A DNA stretch of 64,000 nucleotides from Cladosporium sp. IMV 00045 (Eukaryota; Ascomycota; Dothideomycetes; Cladosporiales; Cladosporiaceae): positions 21,231 to 85,230 of the forward strand of contig MSJI02000519.1 in assembly GCA_001931905.2 (NCBI GenBank), read 5' to 3'. The position numbers and the translations under genes were made by a program. Positions 1 to 11,366 of this stretch are shown piece by piece. The first letter of the stretch is position 1; each line of letters starts with the position of its first letter. The notes below the pieces were generated by a model. It saw only the letters and a list, made by a program, of their open reading frames with translations, ran no database searches and had not been told where the DNA came from.

Positions 1-2343
1 CGGCGTTGCTTGCGCGGGAATGGCGAGGCTGAAACTGATCGAGCGGGCGAAAAGAGCGTTCTCTCGCGCGGAAGCGTGGACCTTCCGTGTCACGCGTTGG
101 ATGGACGAGCTGCTGCGTAGAGCCAGGGACGGATCGACTCGCTCTGCTGATTCGAGTTCTAGGTTCACTGTGAAGGTGGGCGCTTGTTCTGAATCTCCAG
201 GTGAAGGCAGCGGCGTAGTGAAGTCGACGGTTCCGATGATTATCTCGCCGAGTCGATATGCGGGACGCAGAAGGGTAAGGACTGCTACTGGCTGACCCGA
301 ACGAGATATATTGAATCGGTTGGAACTTTGAGATGTCCCTGGTTGGCTTGTTCGGTTCGAGCGGAGGATCGCGAAATCGATGGATTCTTTGGTTGTTGTC
401 GGCTGCGGTTCGGCCTGGCTTTGTCTGCGTGATATGGAAGGCGACAGCGCTGGTGATATCGGTGAAGTTGGCGACAAAAGGGCGCCGTTCTCATCCATTG
501 GGGATTCTAAGAGCCTCTCTGTGTAGCGCAGGAAGTCTTCCAGACCTTGTTTGGGAGGTTTTGGTTTTTGATCTCCCTTGGGAGGGAAAAAAGGTTGCAT
601 GGTCGTTGATGTTAGCGGCGCCGATATGCTCTTTGTCCTTGCAGAGTCTTGTAAGATGATATAAGGGGACATCAGGTCATGACCCAGGACCTCCCCACGG
701 CTATTGACGCTGCCCAGAACACGAAATGGTATCTCGATTTGCTTGACTGGTTGCCCTCCAGGTCGCTGGATTCCTAACGAGATGTGGTATGAGACTTTGA
801 TTGCTCTTCCACGGAAGGTAGGCGGTAGACCTCGAGGCAAGGCAAATCGGTAGTGATAGCTTGCGCTTTCGCCAGGAGCAAGACATAGATCAACGAAGAG
901 CAAGCTTTGTGGCGTTGAAAGTAGCGGCACCACTTTCGAGCTTGCAGCTGCTTTCATCTGTGCAATCGAACTCATGTCATCCCCTCCGAGTAGTCCTCCT
1001 ATTGATTCACCAATATTGCCCCAGCTGAATGCGCCAAACATACCAGAAGCTCGTTTTGAGCGCTCAACGCCAATGACACCGCCACCGCCTTGTACACCTT
1101 TACGTTTGACGTCTTCAAATGGAGCACCATTCACCAAGCTGCCTTCCAGAGTAAAGTGGCCCATTGTTTGAGCGTGACCCATCATGAGCGTTTCGGGCTC
1201 CGCTGGAGTGATGCTGGGCTTTCTCGACCGCGACGGCAGGCGGGAATGTGGTTGGCTCGGAAGAAGTCGTCCATTGGCTTGGTTTTGGTATGGAAGCTCG
1301 GAAGCAAGTGTTTCGTCGCTATTATTGTCCATGCTGTAGAACTCGCCGCTGCTACGAGGTGTTCCGCCCGCTGAAGACTCCGTTATTACTCTAGATATGG
1401 GATTGAGATTACTCATAGGGCCGGACCAGCCCTCTGGTGGTCGAGGGGACGTGCCGCGATTTTGACTAGAATGCATATTCGAATGTGTTCTGATGGGTTT
1501 CGGTGGGGAGTGCTGAGGGGATGTTTGATTTGTCGTGGGCTGTGGGCGTGGTGGAAACTCGAAATTTGGGCTGAGTCCACCACTCATCGCAGACGGACTT
1601 CTTCTGTGGCCTCCAGGTCGAGGCGTAAAGTCCGCTGAGACGGTTCCGGGCCTTCGCCTTGGTGGCTGAAGGGACGCAGGCTCTCCTTGTCCTCTAGGAG
1701 TTCCTTGAGGTATAAATGACTCGTTCAAAGGCGAAGGTTGTCTGAATGATGTCGGCGTTGTGACAAGATATGGAGAAGGTAAGGGCGGCGGTTTGGAAGT
1801 GACCTGCAAGCTCGTACTCCTGGTGTGTCCCCTATTCGGCCTCTTGTTTGCTACAGGTGCAGAAGGTACTCGACTCTCGCTGGGCGCCTCGCTCCCCAGA
1901 GACATGATTGAAAGAGAACGACCATGCCCCTTTGCAGTTGCTGGACGAGCTGAAGTGGGAGTTCGACTAGGCATCGGTGCACTTTGCAGACCATTGCTAT
2001 GCGGTCCTCCCCTTGAAGGTGCACTGAGAACATTGAGCGACAAAGCTGGCCTATGACCTCTGGATTGAGAGGCGTTCCTTGAACCCGAAAAGGACGGTGC
2101 CCAGCTTGCTTGTACACTGCTCTGAACCAAAGACGATCTTCTGCTGGCAGTAACCGAGGGTGCTCTGGAGAATCCATTGGCATGGGGTGTTTGCGCATCA
2201 TCCTTCTCTTGCGCCTCCTGGCCTGGCGGGTTCGCGATGTTTTTAAAGGTAATTATACATTCGACATCCTCTCCAGCATAGATGCTAGGTTCCCTCCAGT
2301 GGACGAACGCACGGATATTCGAGGGCGGCGGTGGTGGAGGCAT
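1..2343 (-). CDS. RGP1: RGP1-like subunit of the Ric1-Rgp1 Ypt6/Rab6 GEF (3' end cut by window)
   Basis: Partial CDS: the ATG is at 2343 and the frame stays open for 781 codons to base 1, so the C-terminus lies outside. Rgp1 pairs with Ric1 at the Golgi to load GTP onto Ypt6/Rab6 in retrograde endosome-to-Golgi traffic (family knowledge). The N-terminus (about residues 8-40) has the arrestin-like strand pattern FVHWREPSIYAGEDVECII. A long Ser/Pro/Arg-rich, probably disordered linker fills about residues 50-440. The conserved core returns near residue 500 with LPRGLPPTFRGRAIKVSYH, the most diagnostic Rgp1 block, and the last visible residues are again family-like. No intron is needed. It is divergent from RPS6, with about 1.0 kb between the starts. 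Family call secure; the C-terminal domain cannot be judged. Confidence 0.87.
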   Translation of the reverse strand, partial: MPPPPPPSNIRAFVHWREPSIYAGEDVECIITFKNIANPPGQEAQEKDDAQTPHANGFSRAPSVTASRRSSLVQSSVQASWAPSFSGSRNASQSRGHRPALSLNVLSAPSRGGPHSNGLQSAPMPSRTPTSARPATAKGHGRSLSIMSLGSEAPSESRVPSAPVANKRPNRGHTRSTSLQVTSKPPPLPSPYLVTTPTSFRQPSPLNESFIPQGTPRGQGEPASLQPPRRRPGTVSADFTPRPGGHRRSPSAMSGGLSPNFEFPPRPQPTTNQTSPQHSPPKPIRTHSNMHSSQNRGTSPRPPEGWSGPMSNLNPISRVITESSAGGTPRSSGEFYSMDNNSDETLASELPYQNQANGRLLPSQPHSRLPSRSRKPSITPAEPETLMMGHAQTMGHFTLEGSLVNGAPFEDVKRKGVQGGGGVIGVERSKRASGMFGAFSWGNIGESIGGLLGGDDMSSIAQMKAAASSKVVPLLSTPQSLLFVDLCLAPGESASYHYRFALPRGLPPTFRGRAIKVSYHISLGIQRPGGQPVKQIEIPFRVLGSVNSRGEVLGHDLMSPYIILQDSARTKSISAPLTSTTMQPFFPPKGDQKPKPPKQGLEDFLRYTERLLESPMDENGALLSPTSPISPALSPSISRRQSQAEPQPTTTKESIDFAILRSNRTSQPGTSQSSNRFNISRSGQPVAVLTLLRPAYRLGEIIIGTVDFTTPLPSPGDSEQAPTFTVNLELESAERVDPSLALRSSSSIQRVTRKVHASARENALFARSISFSLAIPAQATP

Positions 2344-3357
2344 GGTGATGGAAGTAAGGGAGCAGCTTCCCGCTCACAGGTGTGCATGGCATCGTACAGA
2401 CTCGGGCATGTCTGTCCGTGCAAAAGGTTCAAAGGAGTGGCAGGGTCGCGGTCATGATGGTGGATGGGAGTAGTAAGAGATATTATTATTGAGGTGGATA
2501 GGTGCTTCGCAATCGGACTCAGGCGCAGTCCTCCAAATGAGGCCCCGACTGCGCTGGAGAGTGACGACGATGGCTCGGATGGGTCTTGGGTCTTGGGGGT
2601 AGAGAGGATCCGCATATGGAGGTCTCATCTCGGCAAGCCCGCTTTCCCAATCCCTGACAAGCGAGCTTTCTCGCGTGTTGTCGACCTCATGGATGAAGTG
2701 GTAGGCGTATGTCTTCTTCAATTTACTTTTGCGGGCAGTATTATACTTCACTGTACTACTCATGTGATGACTTGTGACGCTATTTGGTGCATCCTGAGTC
2801 TGGAGAGACATCGCCTAGGTTTCGCCATTCTACACCATATGCACGGCCCGTGAGGCTTGACAGTGATGGACTTGTGTTCACTTCTGAATGAAGTGCACGA
2901 GACGGACAAACGAGATTGGCAACGATGAGTACAAATCTACTAAAGATGCTGCGTAGAATATGTTACTGATGTTGGTGATGAGTGTCTTTTGCCTTGGATG
3001 TTTCTGTCGATCGAAAGGACGCAGATAAGAGTTGACAACAGAACCTCCTGCTTACAGGTATGCTACAACTGTAGACAGTTTGCTACGAGAAACGAGGGCT
3101 TGAATAAATATACAATTCATGATCATGTATCTTTGATGGTTATCATCATGGACATGTCCTTGATGGAGATTGCTTTGATAGAAGCCTCAGGCACCAAGAT
3201 AACGACGCCAAGTCGGCGGGAGTGGCCTCGCTCCCGTCCCGTTCGCAAAGCCCACCCACGATTTCCCTTTGCTCGAACTTCTCAAATTTGCCCTTTTGAT
3301 CTTCTCGACAAGCGACCTTCGAACCACCAACGGCCATACCATCGTCGACCCGACAAG
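2344..3357. promoter_or_regulatory. Divergent intergenic region RGP1 / RPS6
   Basis: About 1.0 kb between two divergent start codons, so it must hold both promoters. The stretch before RPS6 (about 3230-3350) is pyrimidine-rich on the plus strand, as usual in leaders of highly expressed fungal ribosomal-protein genes. I see no further gene, repeat or RNA gene in it. Confidence 0.5.
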
Positions 3358-4246
3358 ATGAAGTTGAACATCTCCTACCCGGCCAATGGCTCCCAGAAGC
3401 TCATCGAGATCGAAGATGAGCGTAAGCTCCGCGTCTTCATGGACCGCCGCATGGGTCAGGAAGTCCCTGGCGACTCCGTCGGTGACGAGTTCAAGGGCTA
3501 CGTTTTCCGCATCACTGGCGGTAACGACAAGCAGGGCTTCCCCATGAAGCAGGGTGTTATGCACCCGACCCGTGTGCGCCTCCTCCTCGGTGAGGGCCAC
3601 TCCTGCTACCGCCCCCGCCGCACCGGCGAGCGCAAGCGCAAGTCCGTCCGTGGCTGCATCGTCGCCGCCGACCTTGCTGTCCTCGCTCTCTCCATCGTCA
3701 AGCAGGGCGAGGCTGAGCTCCCCGGTCTTACCGACACCGTTCACCCCAAGCGTCTTGGTCCCAAGCGCGCCACGAAGATCCGCAAGTTCTTCGGTCTCAG
3801 CAAGGAAGACGATGTGAGTACCTCCCATGAGGCTCTATTCCTCTTCGCCAGCCCGTCTCCGTGCCTTATGGCTGCGGCGGGCTGAGTCTGAGACGATTCC
3901 AAGTTGCTAACGTGATTGTGATCTAGGTCCGCAAGTTCGTCATTCGCCGCGAGGTCCAGCCCAAGAAGGAGGGCGCCAAGCCCTACACCAAGGCCCCTCG
4001 CATCCAGCGTCTGGTCACTCCCCAGCGTCTCCAGCACAAGCGTCACCGCATCGCACTCAAGCGCCGCCAGGCCGAGGCCTCCAAGGACGCTGCCGTAAGT
4101 TCAGGAACAACAGCGAGAACGCTTGGGGATTTTCACTTACACATCCGCAGAACGAGTACGCCCAGATCATGCACAAGCGTGTCGCCGAGGAGAAGGCCAA
4201 GCAGGCCGAGTTCCGCAAGCGCCGTGCCTCCAGCATGCGCAAGTAG
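3358..4246 (+). CDS. RPS6: 40S ribosomal protein eS6
   Basis: Three exons: 3358-3813, 3927-4094 and 4151-4246, giving 239 aa, the usual eS6 length. The protein begins [20 protein letters not shown] and carries the basic RNA-binding body ([18 protein letters not shown]). It ends in a basic tail [10 protein letters not shown], which fits the conserved S6-kinase-type Ser sites (target of TOR/AGC kinases; inference here). Both introns are GT-AG (gtgagt and gtaagt donors), and intron 1 has a clear gctaac branch site. It is part of the small subunit near the mRNA path. The start is chosen because it gives the canonical MKLN N-terminus. PRS follows on the same strand, 544 bp downstream. Confidence 0.98.
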
Positions 4247-4790
4247 ATTTCTATCCTTGCGTAGAAACAGAAGTCGAAGGTACCAGATGTTTAATCTGGG
4301 CCGGCGACCTGCGCCAGTGGTCAAGTCACTTTGATGAGAGTCTGCGCGTTCAGCGAGGTCACGCCCATAGTTATGGGCGAAAAAGTGTAGACGGAGTTGG
4401 GCTCTTCATAGCGACAATCAATGGCGGCCTTTCACGCTGCTGTACTCTGAATTTTTGATACCCCGATTTTTTTGTGAACATACCTCTTGATGATTTCCTT
4501 GATTCCATGACTTTCATATTCTCTTTTCACCTTCACAGTGAATTGTGAAAGCCTGACTCCACTGCGAATATCTGCTTACGGCACATCTTCACTTTCTGGC
4601 CTTTCATATGTCAATTTTCGCTCAAACTTCCCTCCCGACCCCACCTTTTGCGCTTGCTAGCGCAAAGAATTTCCGGTCCGACATCATGCTTTCAGGCTTC
4701 GTCGACACAGCTTTGCGACTCAGAACATTTCCCTCCCTTCCGACATGATACCCCGTTGCCCTTACCCGCAACACACCACAACAGCCGGCC
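4247..4790. promoter_or_regulatory. Intergenic region RPS6 to PRPP synthetase
   Basis: 544 bp between co-oriented genes, expected to hold the RPS6 3' UTR and the PRS promoter. The last 170 bp before the PRS start are C/T-rich on the plus strand, consistent with a transcribed leader. No other feature seen. Confidence 0.45.
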
Positions 4791-5956
4791 ATGGCTACCA
4801 ACTCCATCAAACTCCTGACTGGCAACAGTCACGGTCAGCTCGCCAAACTGGTGGCTGACCGCCTCGGTATCGAGCTGGCCAAGATCATGGTCCTGCAATA
4901 CTCGAACAACGAGACCAGCATATCGATTGGCGAGAGTGTGCGTGACGAGGATGGTATGTGACCGCGAGTGATGCGACGAGGAACATGGAACGGGAATGAG
5001 AACGAGAGCCACGGCTGACCGAGCGGCTACAGTCTTCATCATCCAGTCCACCGAGTCGCACAGCATCAACGATCACATCATGGAGCTCCTCATCCTCATC
5101 AATGCCTGCCGCACCGCCTCTGCGCGCCGCATCACCGCCGTCCTGCCCAACTTCCCCTACGCCCGCCAGGACAAGAAAGATAAGAGTAGGGCTCCTATCA
5201 CAGCCAAACTCATGGCAAACATGCTGCAGACCGCCGGCTGCAACCATGTCATCACAATGGACCTGCACGCCAGCCAGATCCAGGGCTTCTTCAACGTGCC
5301 CGTCGACAACCTCTACGCAGAGCCTAGCACGCTCAGATGGATTCGCGAGAACTTAGTGCCCCAGGAATGTGTCATCGTCTCACCCGACGCTGGTGGAGCA
5401 AAGAGGTGAGAAGATACACTGACACGAGTCTCGTGAATATTTTTGCTGACTATGCAACCACAGAGCAACCGCCATCGCCGACAATCTCAACGTCGGCTTC
5501 GCTCTCATCCACAAGGAGCGCGCCCGTCCCAACGAAGTCAGTCGCATGGTGCTGGTCGGCGACGTAAAAGACCGCACGGCCATCATCGTCGACGACATGG
5601 CCGACACCTGCGGCACTCTCTGCAAGGCAGCTGATGTTGTCATCGAGCACGGTGCTAAAGCCGCCATCGCCATCGTCACCCACGGTATCCTCAGTGGTGA
5701 TGCGATCCAGAAAATCAACAACAGCAAGCTGAAGCACTTGGTCGTCACCAACACCGTGCCTCACGAGGAGAAGAAGGCGCTGTGTGACAGAATCGTCACT
5801 CTTGACATTTCACCTACCGTAAGCTTTGCTCCGTTTTTGTTTGTGAAAAGAAACACGTTTGCTAACATTCTCCCTCTCCAGCTCGCCGAAGCTTGCCGTA
5901 GGACTCACAACGGTGAGAGCGTGTCTTTCCTCTTCAAGCACGCACCCGTCGATTAA
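4791..5956 (+). CDS. PRS: Ribose-phosphate pyrophosphokinase (PRPP synthetase)
   Basis: Four exons: 4791-4953, 5033-5405, 5464-5818 and 5882-5956, giving 321 aa, the length of the short, insertion-free eukaryotic PRS type (yeast PRS2/3/4-like). It makes PRPP from ribose-5-phosphate and ATP for purine, pyrimidine, His and Trp synthesis in the cytosol. Visible motifs are the N-terminal [10 protein letters not shown], the catalytic flexible-loop region after [25 protein letters not shown], and the PRPP-binding loop [12 protein letters not shown]. All three introns are GT-AG and the phases join exactly. The last exon codes for only 24 residues. The long PRS1/PRS5-type insertions are absent, so this is probably the catalytic isoform. 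Confidence 0.97.
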
Positions 5957-7134
5957 ATGCGAGAAAACGAAAAACGAAAAATCGGGAGGCTGTTGTGACG
6001 ATATTCAATGGCTCTATTAGATGGCGCGGAGTTTGATTAAACCAACCTGGCTCTCTGTATTTCAAGAATGAAAAATAAAAAATCCAGGATCACCTTGACC
6101 ACGGACATACTATTATCTCATCTGCACCTTACATGTATCTACAGATCCGAATGCAAGTGCGACATAAGCTGTCCCGCAGGTCGCATGCAGCGTAGATCTC
6201 GAGTCGTCAACACTTACCCGAAAAAGTCCCTGAGCATTTTTCGAAAACCACATAGCAGCTATACACCTAATCTTTGCGACCATTTCCTCGCATGAAAAAA
6301 GTGTCCTCACACGTGTAGGAGTTTCACCCCAGTAAGACAGACATGGCCATGCTTAAGATCATTCGATGAGATGCCTCCCCTCGATCAAAGGGCGTGGATT
6401 CATAGTTTTTTTTTTTTTTTTTTTTTTATCATCACGAGCTGACTGTGAACGGGGCAATTGAGCCGTGATTTCAATTCTCTTGCTTGTGAGTCGTGTATCT
6501 TCTTCACTATGCTAACAGATGCCCGTTTCTTGGGTGGATGGGGACAAGGCAGCGCGGAATGCATCTCCGAAAGAAAGGGCGCGGACTTCCAACGTCTTCC
6601 CTGTGCACCCGCATGCAACTCTTCCACGAATACCGCACGCACACGACCAAGCGGAGAAACAGGAGCGAAGTTTGTTCAAAATAAAGAGTATTATTACGGA
6701 ATCGTTCAACTTGGTACAAAAACATTCAAACAACAAGCACCATCCGGCCAGCCGACGCGAGCGCCAGGCCGACAAAGCGTGTCTCGTGTGAGAGAGAAAG
6801 TCCGGGAACCCCATAGCACTCTGCGAGCAGAGCATGGTATCATCGCAGAAGAAAGAGAGAATAAGAAAGAAAGAAAAAAAAAAAAGTTAAGCAAATTCCC
6901 AAGACAAGCCCTCGCTATACGCCATCCAACCCGAGAGTGTTTTTGTGTTTCCCAATGTTTCCCAACTTGGGTATCCTGGTGGTCGTCATACGTTTTTTTT
7001 TTTGTCCTGTCGTGAGGGGGCGTTTTCCTTGGGGGGTGTTGGGGATATCGCAGAGAGAGTGTTAAGACATTATGAGACGGAGCCCTGAGAGGCTCTCTCT
7101 ACGCCGTTTGTATGTGGGTAGGTCGGGGCTGCAT
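5957..7134. other. Convergent intergenic region with homopolymer tracts
   Basis: 1.18 kb between the 3' ends of the PRS gene (+) and the CFEM gene (-). It contains a run of 22 T at 6406-6427, a shorter A-rich tract near 6865-6890 and another T run near 6992-7001. No coding region or RNA gene was recognised. Confidence 0.5.
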
Positions 7135-8447
7135 TTACAGAGCCAGGATCATGATGGCGGCGGCGCCGATCAGACCGGGAGCGGCGGTCTGCAGGGCACC
7201 GGCGTTGCCGGAGGCGTCGGAGGCTGTGCATGTTTTGTTAGTATTGCAATCTTTAATTTTTGGCATGGAGGAGTGGATTAGTAGAACTTACCTTCCTCGG
7301 CAGCAGAGCTGGTCGCCTCAGAGCCGGCAGAAGACACATCGCTGGAAGCCTCGTCACCTGCGCTGCTGGCGGTCTCAGAAGCGCCTGACGCACCAGAGGA
7401 AGCATCAGAAGCACCTGAGCTCAGAGCAGAAGATGCACCAGAAGTGATGGAGCCGGCACCAGAAGTCGCGGAAGCACCAGCAGACCCGGCGCTGCCAGTC
7501 GCGCCACCGAGCGCACCAGCGAGAGCGCCACCGAGAGCACCGGCACCGACGGCACCTCCAAGAGCTGAGCCGGACAGAGTTGTCGAAGAGCCGTTGGCGG
7601 CGGCAACAACGCCACCAGCGGAGGGGAGAGCAGAGAACTCGACGCCGCTAACGCTGGTAGCATCGCCGCCAGCAGTGAGGGTGTTGGTGCCGAGAGCGTA
7701 GCCGGAGGTGCCGCCGTTGATCGCAGAGATACCGCCTGCAGCGGCCGCGCCAGTCTCGGTCGAGTTGTTGTCGCCAGTGACAGTGGAACTGTTCAATGGG
7801 TTAGAAAGGTTTCAGGGAATGAAGACTCGGGGTTATACTCACGTTTGAGTAGCAGTGCCGGAGCCGGAGGTACCACTAGCACCCGCACCAGTCTCGGTGG
7901 CGTTCGAGCTGTCAGATCCGCCGGCGGCAGAGGAAAGGATGGAAAGAGCGCTTCCAGTCGCGCTGGCGCTACCGCTACCAGAGGCGGCAGAGGCGAGGGC
8001 GTCTGGTGTTGATGTTAGCGTTTGTGACAACTCAATCGGATGGCGACTTCACTTACTCTGGCAGTACTGAGTACCGAAAGCGATCACGGTGGCGGCATCG
8101 CTGGAGCTGCAGGCCTCGTTGGCGCAGTCACGAACACCGTAGCCGAAGTTGGGCTCGCGGCAGTAGCACTGAACATCGCCTTGACCGCAGCCGAACTGAG
8201 AGGTCGCGATGCCGAGCATGCTGTTGACGCAAGTGCGCTGTGGAAGAGCGTGTTAGTGTCTGGTTTCAGACGGTGCAGTGAATGACCATTGATCGTTTGA
8301 GAGCATGTCGCAATATGGCAACGATGCAACGTACCAATGGCTCGACAATTGACAGGAATGACTTACACCGCAGTCGGGGAGAGAGTCGAGGCTCTGGGCG
8401 GCAACAATGGCGGCGCCAGCAGCGGCGAGAGCGAAAGAGGCCTTCAT
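7135..8447 (-). CDS. CFEM-domain GPI-anchored cell-wall protein
   Basis: Five exons on the minus strand: 8447-8367, 8237-8057, 8002-7843, 7788-7292 and 7223-7135, giving 335 aa. Residues 1-18 are a typical signal peptide (MKASFALAAAGAAIVAAQ). Residues about 25-87 form one CFEM domain with all eight cysteines: DCG, RTC, FGCG, VQC, YC, RDC, EAC and QYC. The remainder is a low-complexity Ala/Gly/Ser/Thr stalk with Asn-Ser-Thr glycosylation sites. A hydrophobic C-terminus (GLIGAAAIMILAL) fits a GPI-attachment signal. CFEM proteins sit in the wall or plasma membrane; some bind haem in other fungi and some act in host interaction. Exon phases join exactly and the intron before exon 4 has a CTAAC branch site. 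Function beyond the domain is unknown. Confidence 0.93.
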
Positions 8448-11366
8448 GTTGATGGTGATGTTCTTGTTGTTGGTGAACGGGTGAGTTGATGGATAGCGAT
8501 CGATTGATACTCGATGTTGATGCTATGTGAAGGCTAGTGATTGAAGCTGACGGGCGGTGAGGCGACGACGCGGTTGTTAGTGATCGGTGAGAGGGTGGTG
8601 TGAGGAGAAGGGAAACGGAGCACATGCAGTGGGTGAGGGTTGGGTTTATGGACGGCGGACAGCGGACAGCGGGTCAATCAAGCAGGCGCGACGTCAGGCG
8701 TACAGTAGGGACGGGGAGAGAGCACTGACTACCTACACATGATTCCAACCAGGAAATGCAACTGCTGCAACTGGGAATGGTGCTTGGATAGAGTGTGCTT
8801 GGACGCGCCGTGGCCTGGTGCTAACACCCTTGAACCCTGCACAACGGTCGGCGGCGCCAAAAAGGACCATAGCTCGTGAACCTAGGCAGTATGTATCTTA
8901 CTGCTCAGTAGTTCAGTAGTGCTCACCACCACACTGCTGTTGTAGCTCTTCCCGCTCCCCTCTCCCCCTCTCTCCCATCACTCTCAGTCTCAATCACTCT
9001 CAGTCATGCCGGCTGCTCACCACAGTAATAGCTCGATAGTCCCGTACCTCAGTGACTTTTCTCCACCAAGCTCACCTCACTTACTGTACCTCTTACTTAC
9101 CGCAGCTCCAAGACAACCTTCATGAGCCCCTGCTGCAGGTACGCACAGGGCGCATGGCTACCTTATCCTTGGCCCGCATGCTTCTCGCGCGATCGTCGTC
9201 CTGCTCTACCGTCAAGCCGTCACTTTACTTTGCCGTGTGCGCTGGCCCCTCTTGAAAGCCCGTCCAGCCAGTTCACTTCCTCCATCTTCCCCGCAGGCCA
9301 ATCGCCAATCGCCCATGCGCGCCTCGTCCTGCAGCCCAGACTTGCTTTTGCCCTGTTTTACCGCCTAGATGCGTCTACTGAAGTGCACCAGCCCGAAGCA
9401 TGCCGTCATTTTGTCTCGAGGCTTGAATCGAGCGCAGCCGTCTTCCTGTCGGTGCTCGTCACTCGTTCATCAATCGGCGATCGCGTCCAGCATGTGAGGT
9501 GGCAATTCTCTCTCGATCCCCAACACCAGGTTTTTAGTCCGCGGCGCGCTGCAGCTCACACGAGCCTCATCGAGCACCACCAAAATCACCCGCGGGCGGT
9601 AACGAGCGTTCACAAACAAGGCCCGGAAAACACAAGCAGATCGTTTCGCGTGGCACGACCGTACATACCCAGCCAGCGCTACTGCTGTGTCCCTATTCCG
9701 TTCCCTTTCTCCTGGCGCTTCCCACGCTTCGGCAATAGTACCTTGGCACATAAGGATGTATCAGATAGGTATTATTCACTTCTCCAATCGACTATATTAT
9801 TTTTCTCTCGGCTCTCTCCTTTGATGCCCTCGCTCCAGCCAGCGTTTGCAGGCGGGGCGTGTTTCTCTGGGTCAGCAACGTTCGGCGCCAATGAACCCTA
9901 TCTGGCCAATTGCCTTGGTTGCTCGGTCCTAACCGAGTCAGATCATCACCGCACATGCGAACTCCACCAGCCACCGCATCTCTGCACACCGGAGCTTGAC
10001 CTTCTTTCTTCCAAGGCACAACCCTGGCAATCATGCTTCTTTCAAATCAAAGTTGCGAGATACTTTTTGCGATCTATCGACGAATGTAACCTCACCCACC
10101 GAGGTTGAGGAGAGGCATGGTTGTTTCTTGATCCAACAAAATGGTATAGATCTAGGAATGTCACCACAAACGACACACCCGCCCGATCTCCCCGCGCGCA
10201 AATCGGATCCTGCGAGCCTGCTCCCATTAGGTCCAAAGGACTGGAGCATGCTGCCGCTATGCGCCTGGTACCTTGTACTGGTACCACCATCACTACTCCC
10301 AGATCTAATAAACCGTTCGCCCTGCAACTCCTTCAAATTTCCCCCGCGAAACGCTCCCCATGAATCCACCACCTACCAATCACCAGCCTCCCAAACTCCC
10401 CTGAAGTAGAGTGGAAATCACCACCCCGCCACCCCAATACCCCAGCATCGGGTTGTCGCGCCTCTTCTCCTGATCGTGAAAGGCCAAGGCCTCATTTCCC
10501 ATGCGCCCGCCCTATCAAGCCCTGTGAATCGTTTTCGTCTGCCGCGTTCAGTTTCCCACGTGTTTGGGAGAAATAACGTGTCTCGAGAGAGCGTGTGGTT
10601 CTCGTTCTCTCTCCTCTTCCACGCGCACGGAGCACACGTTCGAGCCTTTCTCGGTGGATAGAAGCCACTACTGTTTGTGGCTTTTGTACAGCTCGCTCGG
10701 TTATCTCTGATAGATTTCCCACGTTGGACTCGCGCTCTTTGCTCAGGGAGAAGGAGAAACGCACACCATTACTGCTTTGAAGTTATTATGTGATGGCATG
10801 CTACGAATGATGACATTTCACGAGCACGAGTCATTCCCACCCGATCTTCCCGTCTGCTCGTTCTCAAAAAGCCATCATACCGAACAGAAGCCGTGTCCAT
10901 TCGAGACGGCTTGAGTCTGCAGACGATGCATTCGAGACCTCAATAATTGCTTTTCTTTCATGGCTTCGGTGAATCGGCGGTATTCGCGAAATCGGCGAGT
11001 CGAGGCATATCGTGCTCGCCCGTTCCGATTCATGGAGTTCCCGTCAAACCAACGGCAAGTGCTGGCCAGACACGGGACGACCGAGCCGATGATGAGCTTC
11101 TGCGGCGTCTGTTCGCTGATGTCATCGCCCGGTGCGCGGGTGGCCTGACTGGGACTGCGATCACTGTTGTGTGGTTTGATCGCGACGGTAAATGGATCGG
11201 AGTCTTGAAAATCATCATCGGCGTTCGTTATTTGAGAAAGACGTCAATCAGCACCGCCTCGTAACCTGTCTGCCTCTATCATACCGTAGCTAGATATCTA
11301 AGCCTACCCATCCACGTGATCGCATCAACGGCATGAACTTCCTGAATGTATCGTGTCTCCCTCTCG
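8448..11366. other. Long (2.9 kb) gene-poor intergenic region, pyrimidine-rich on the plus strand
   Basis: Lies between the 5' end of the CFEM gene and the 3' end of YMR1. It must hold the CFEM promoter. A C/T-rich tract at about 8947-9005 ends in two copies of the 13-mer ATCACTCTCAGTC (8977-8989 and 8993-9005), directly before an ATG at 9006 that opens only a 39-codon frame. A 328-codon open frame at 9122-10108 has no recognisable protein character. I see no tRNA or mobile element. Confidence 0.45.

Noticed and set aside
9122..10108. 328-codon open frame on the plus strand
   Set aside because: Composition reflects C/T-rich DNA (Pro, Ser, Leu, Arg, Cys throughout); no domain, signal or repeat is recognisable, and both flanking genes explain the locus without it.
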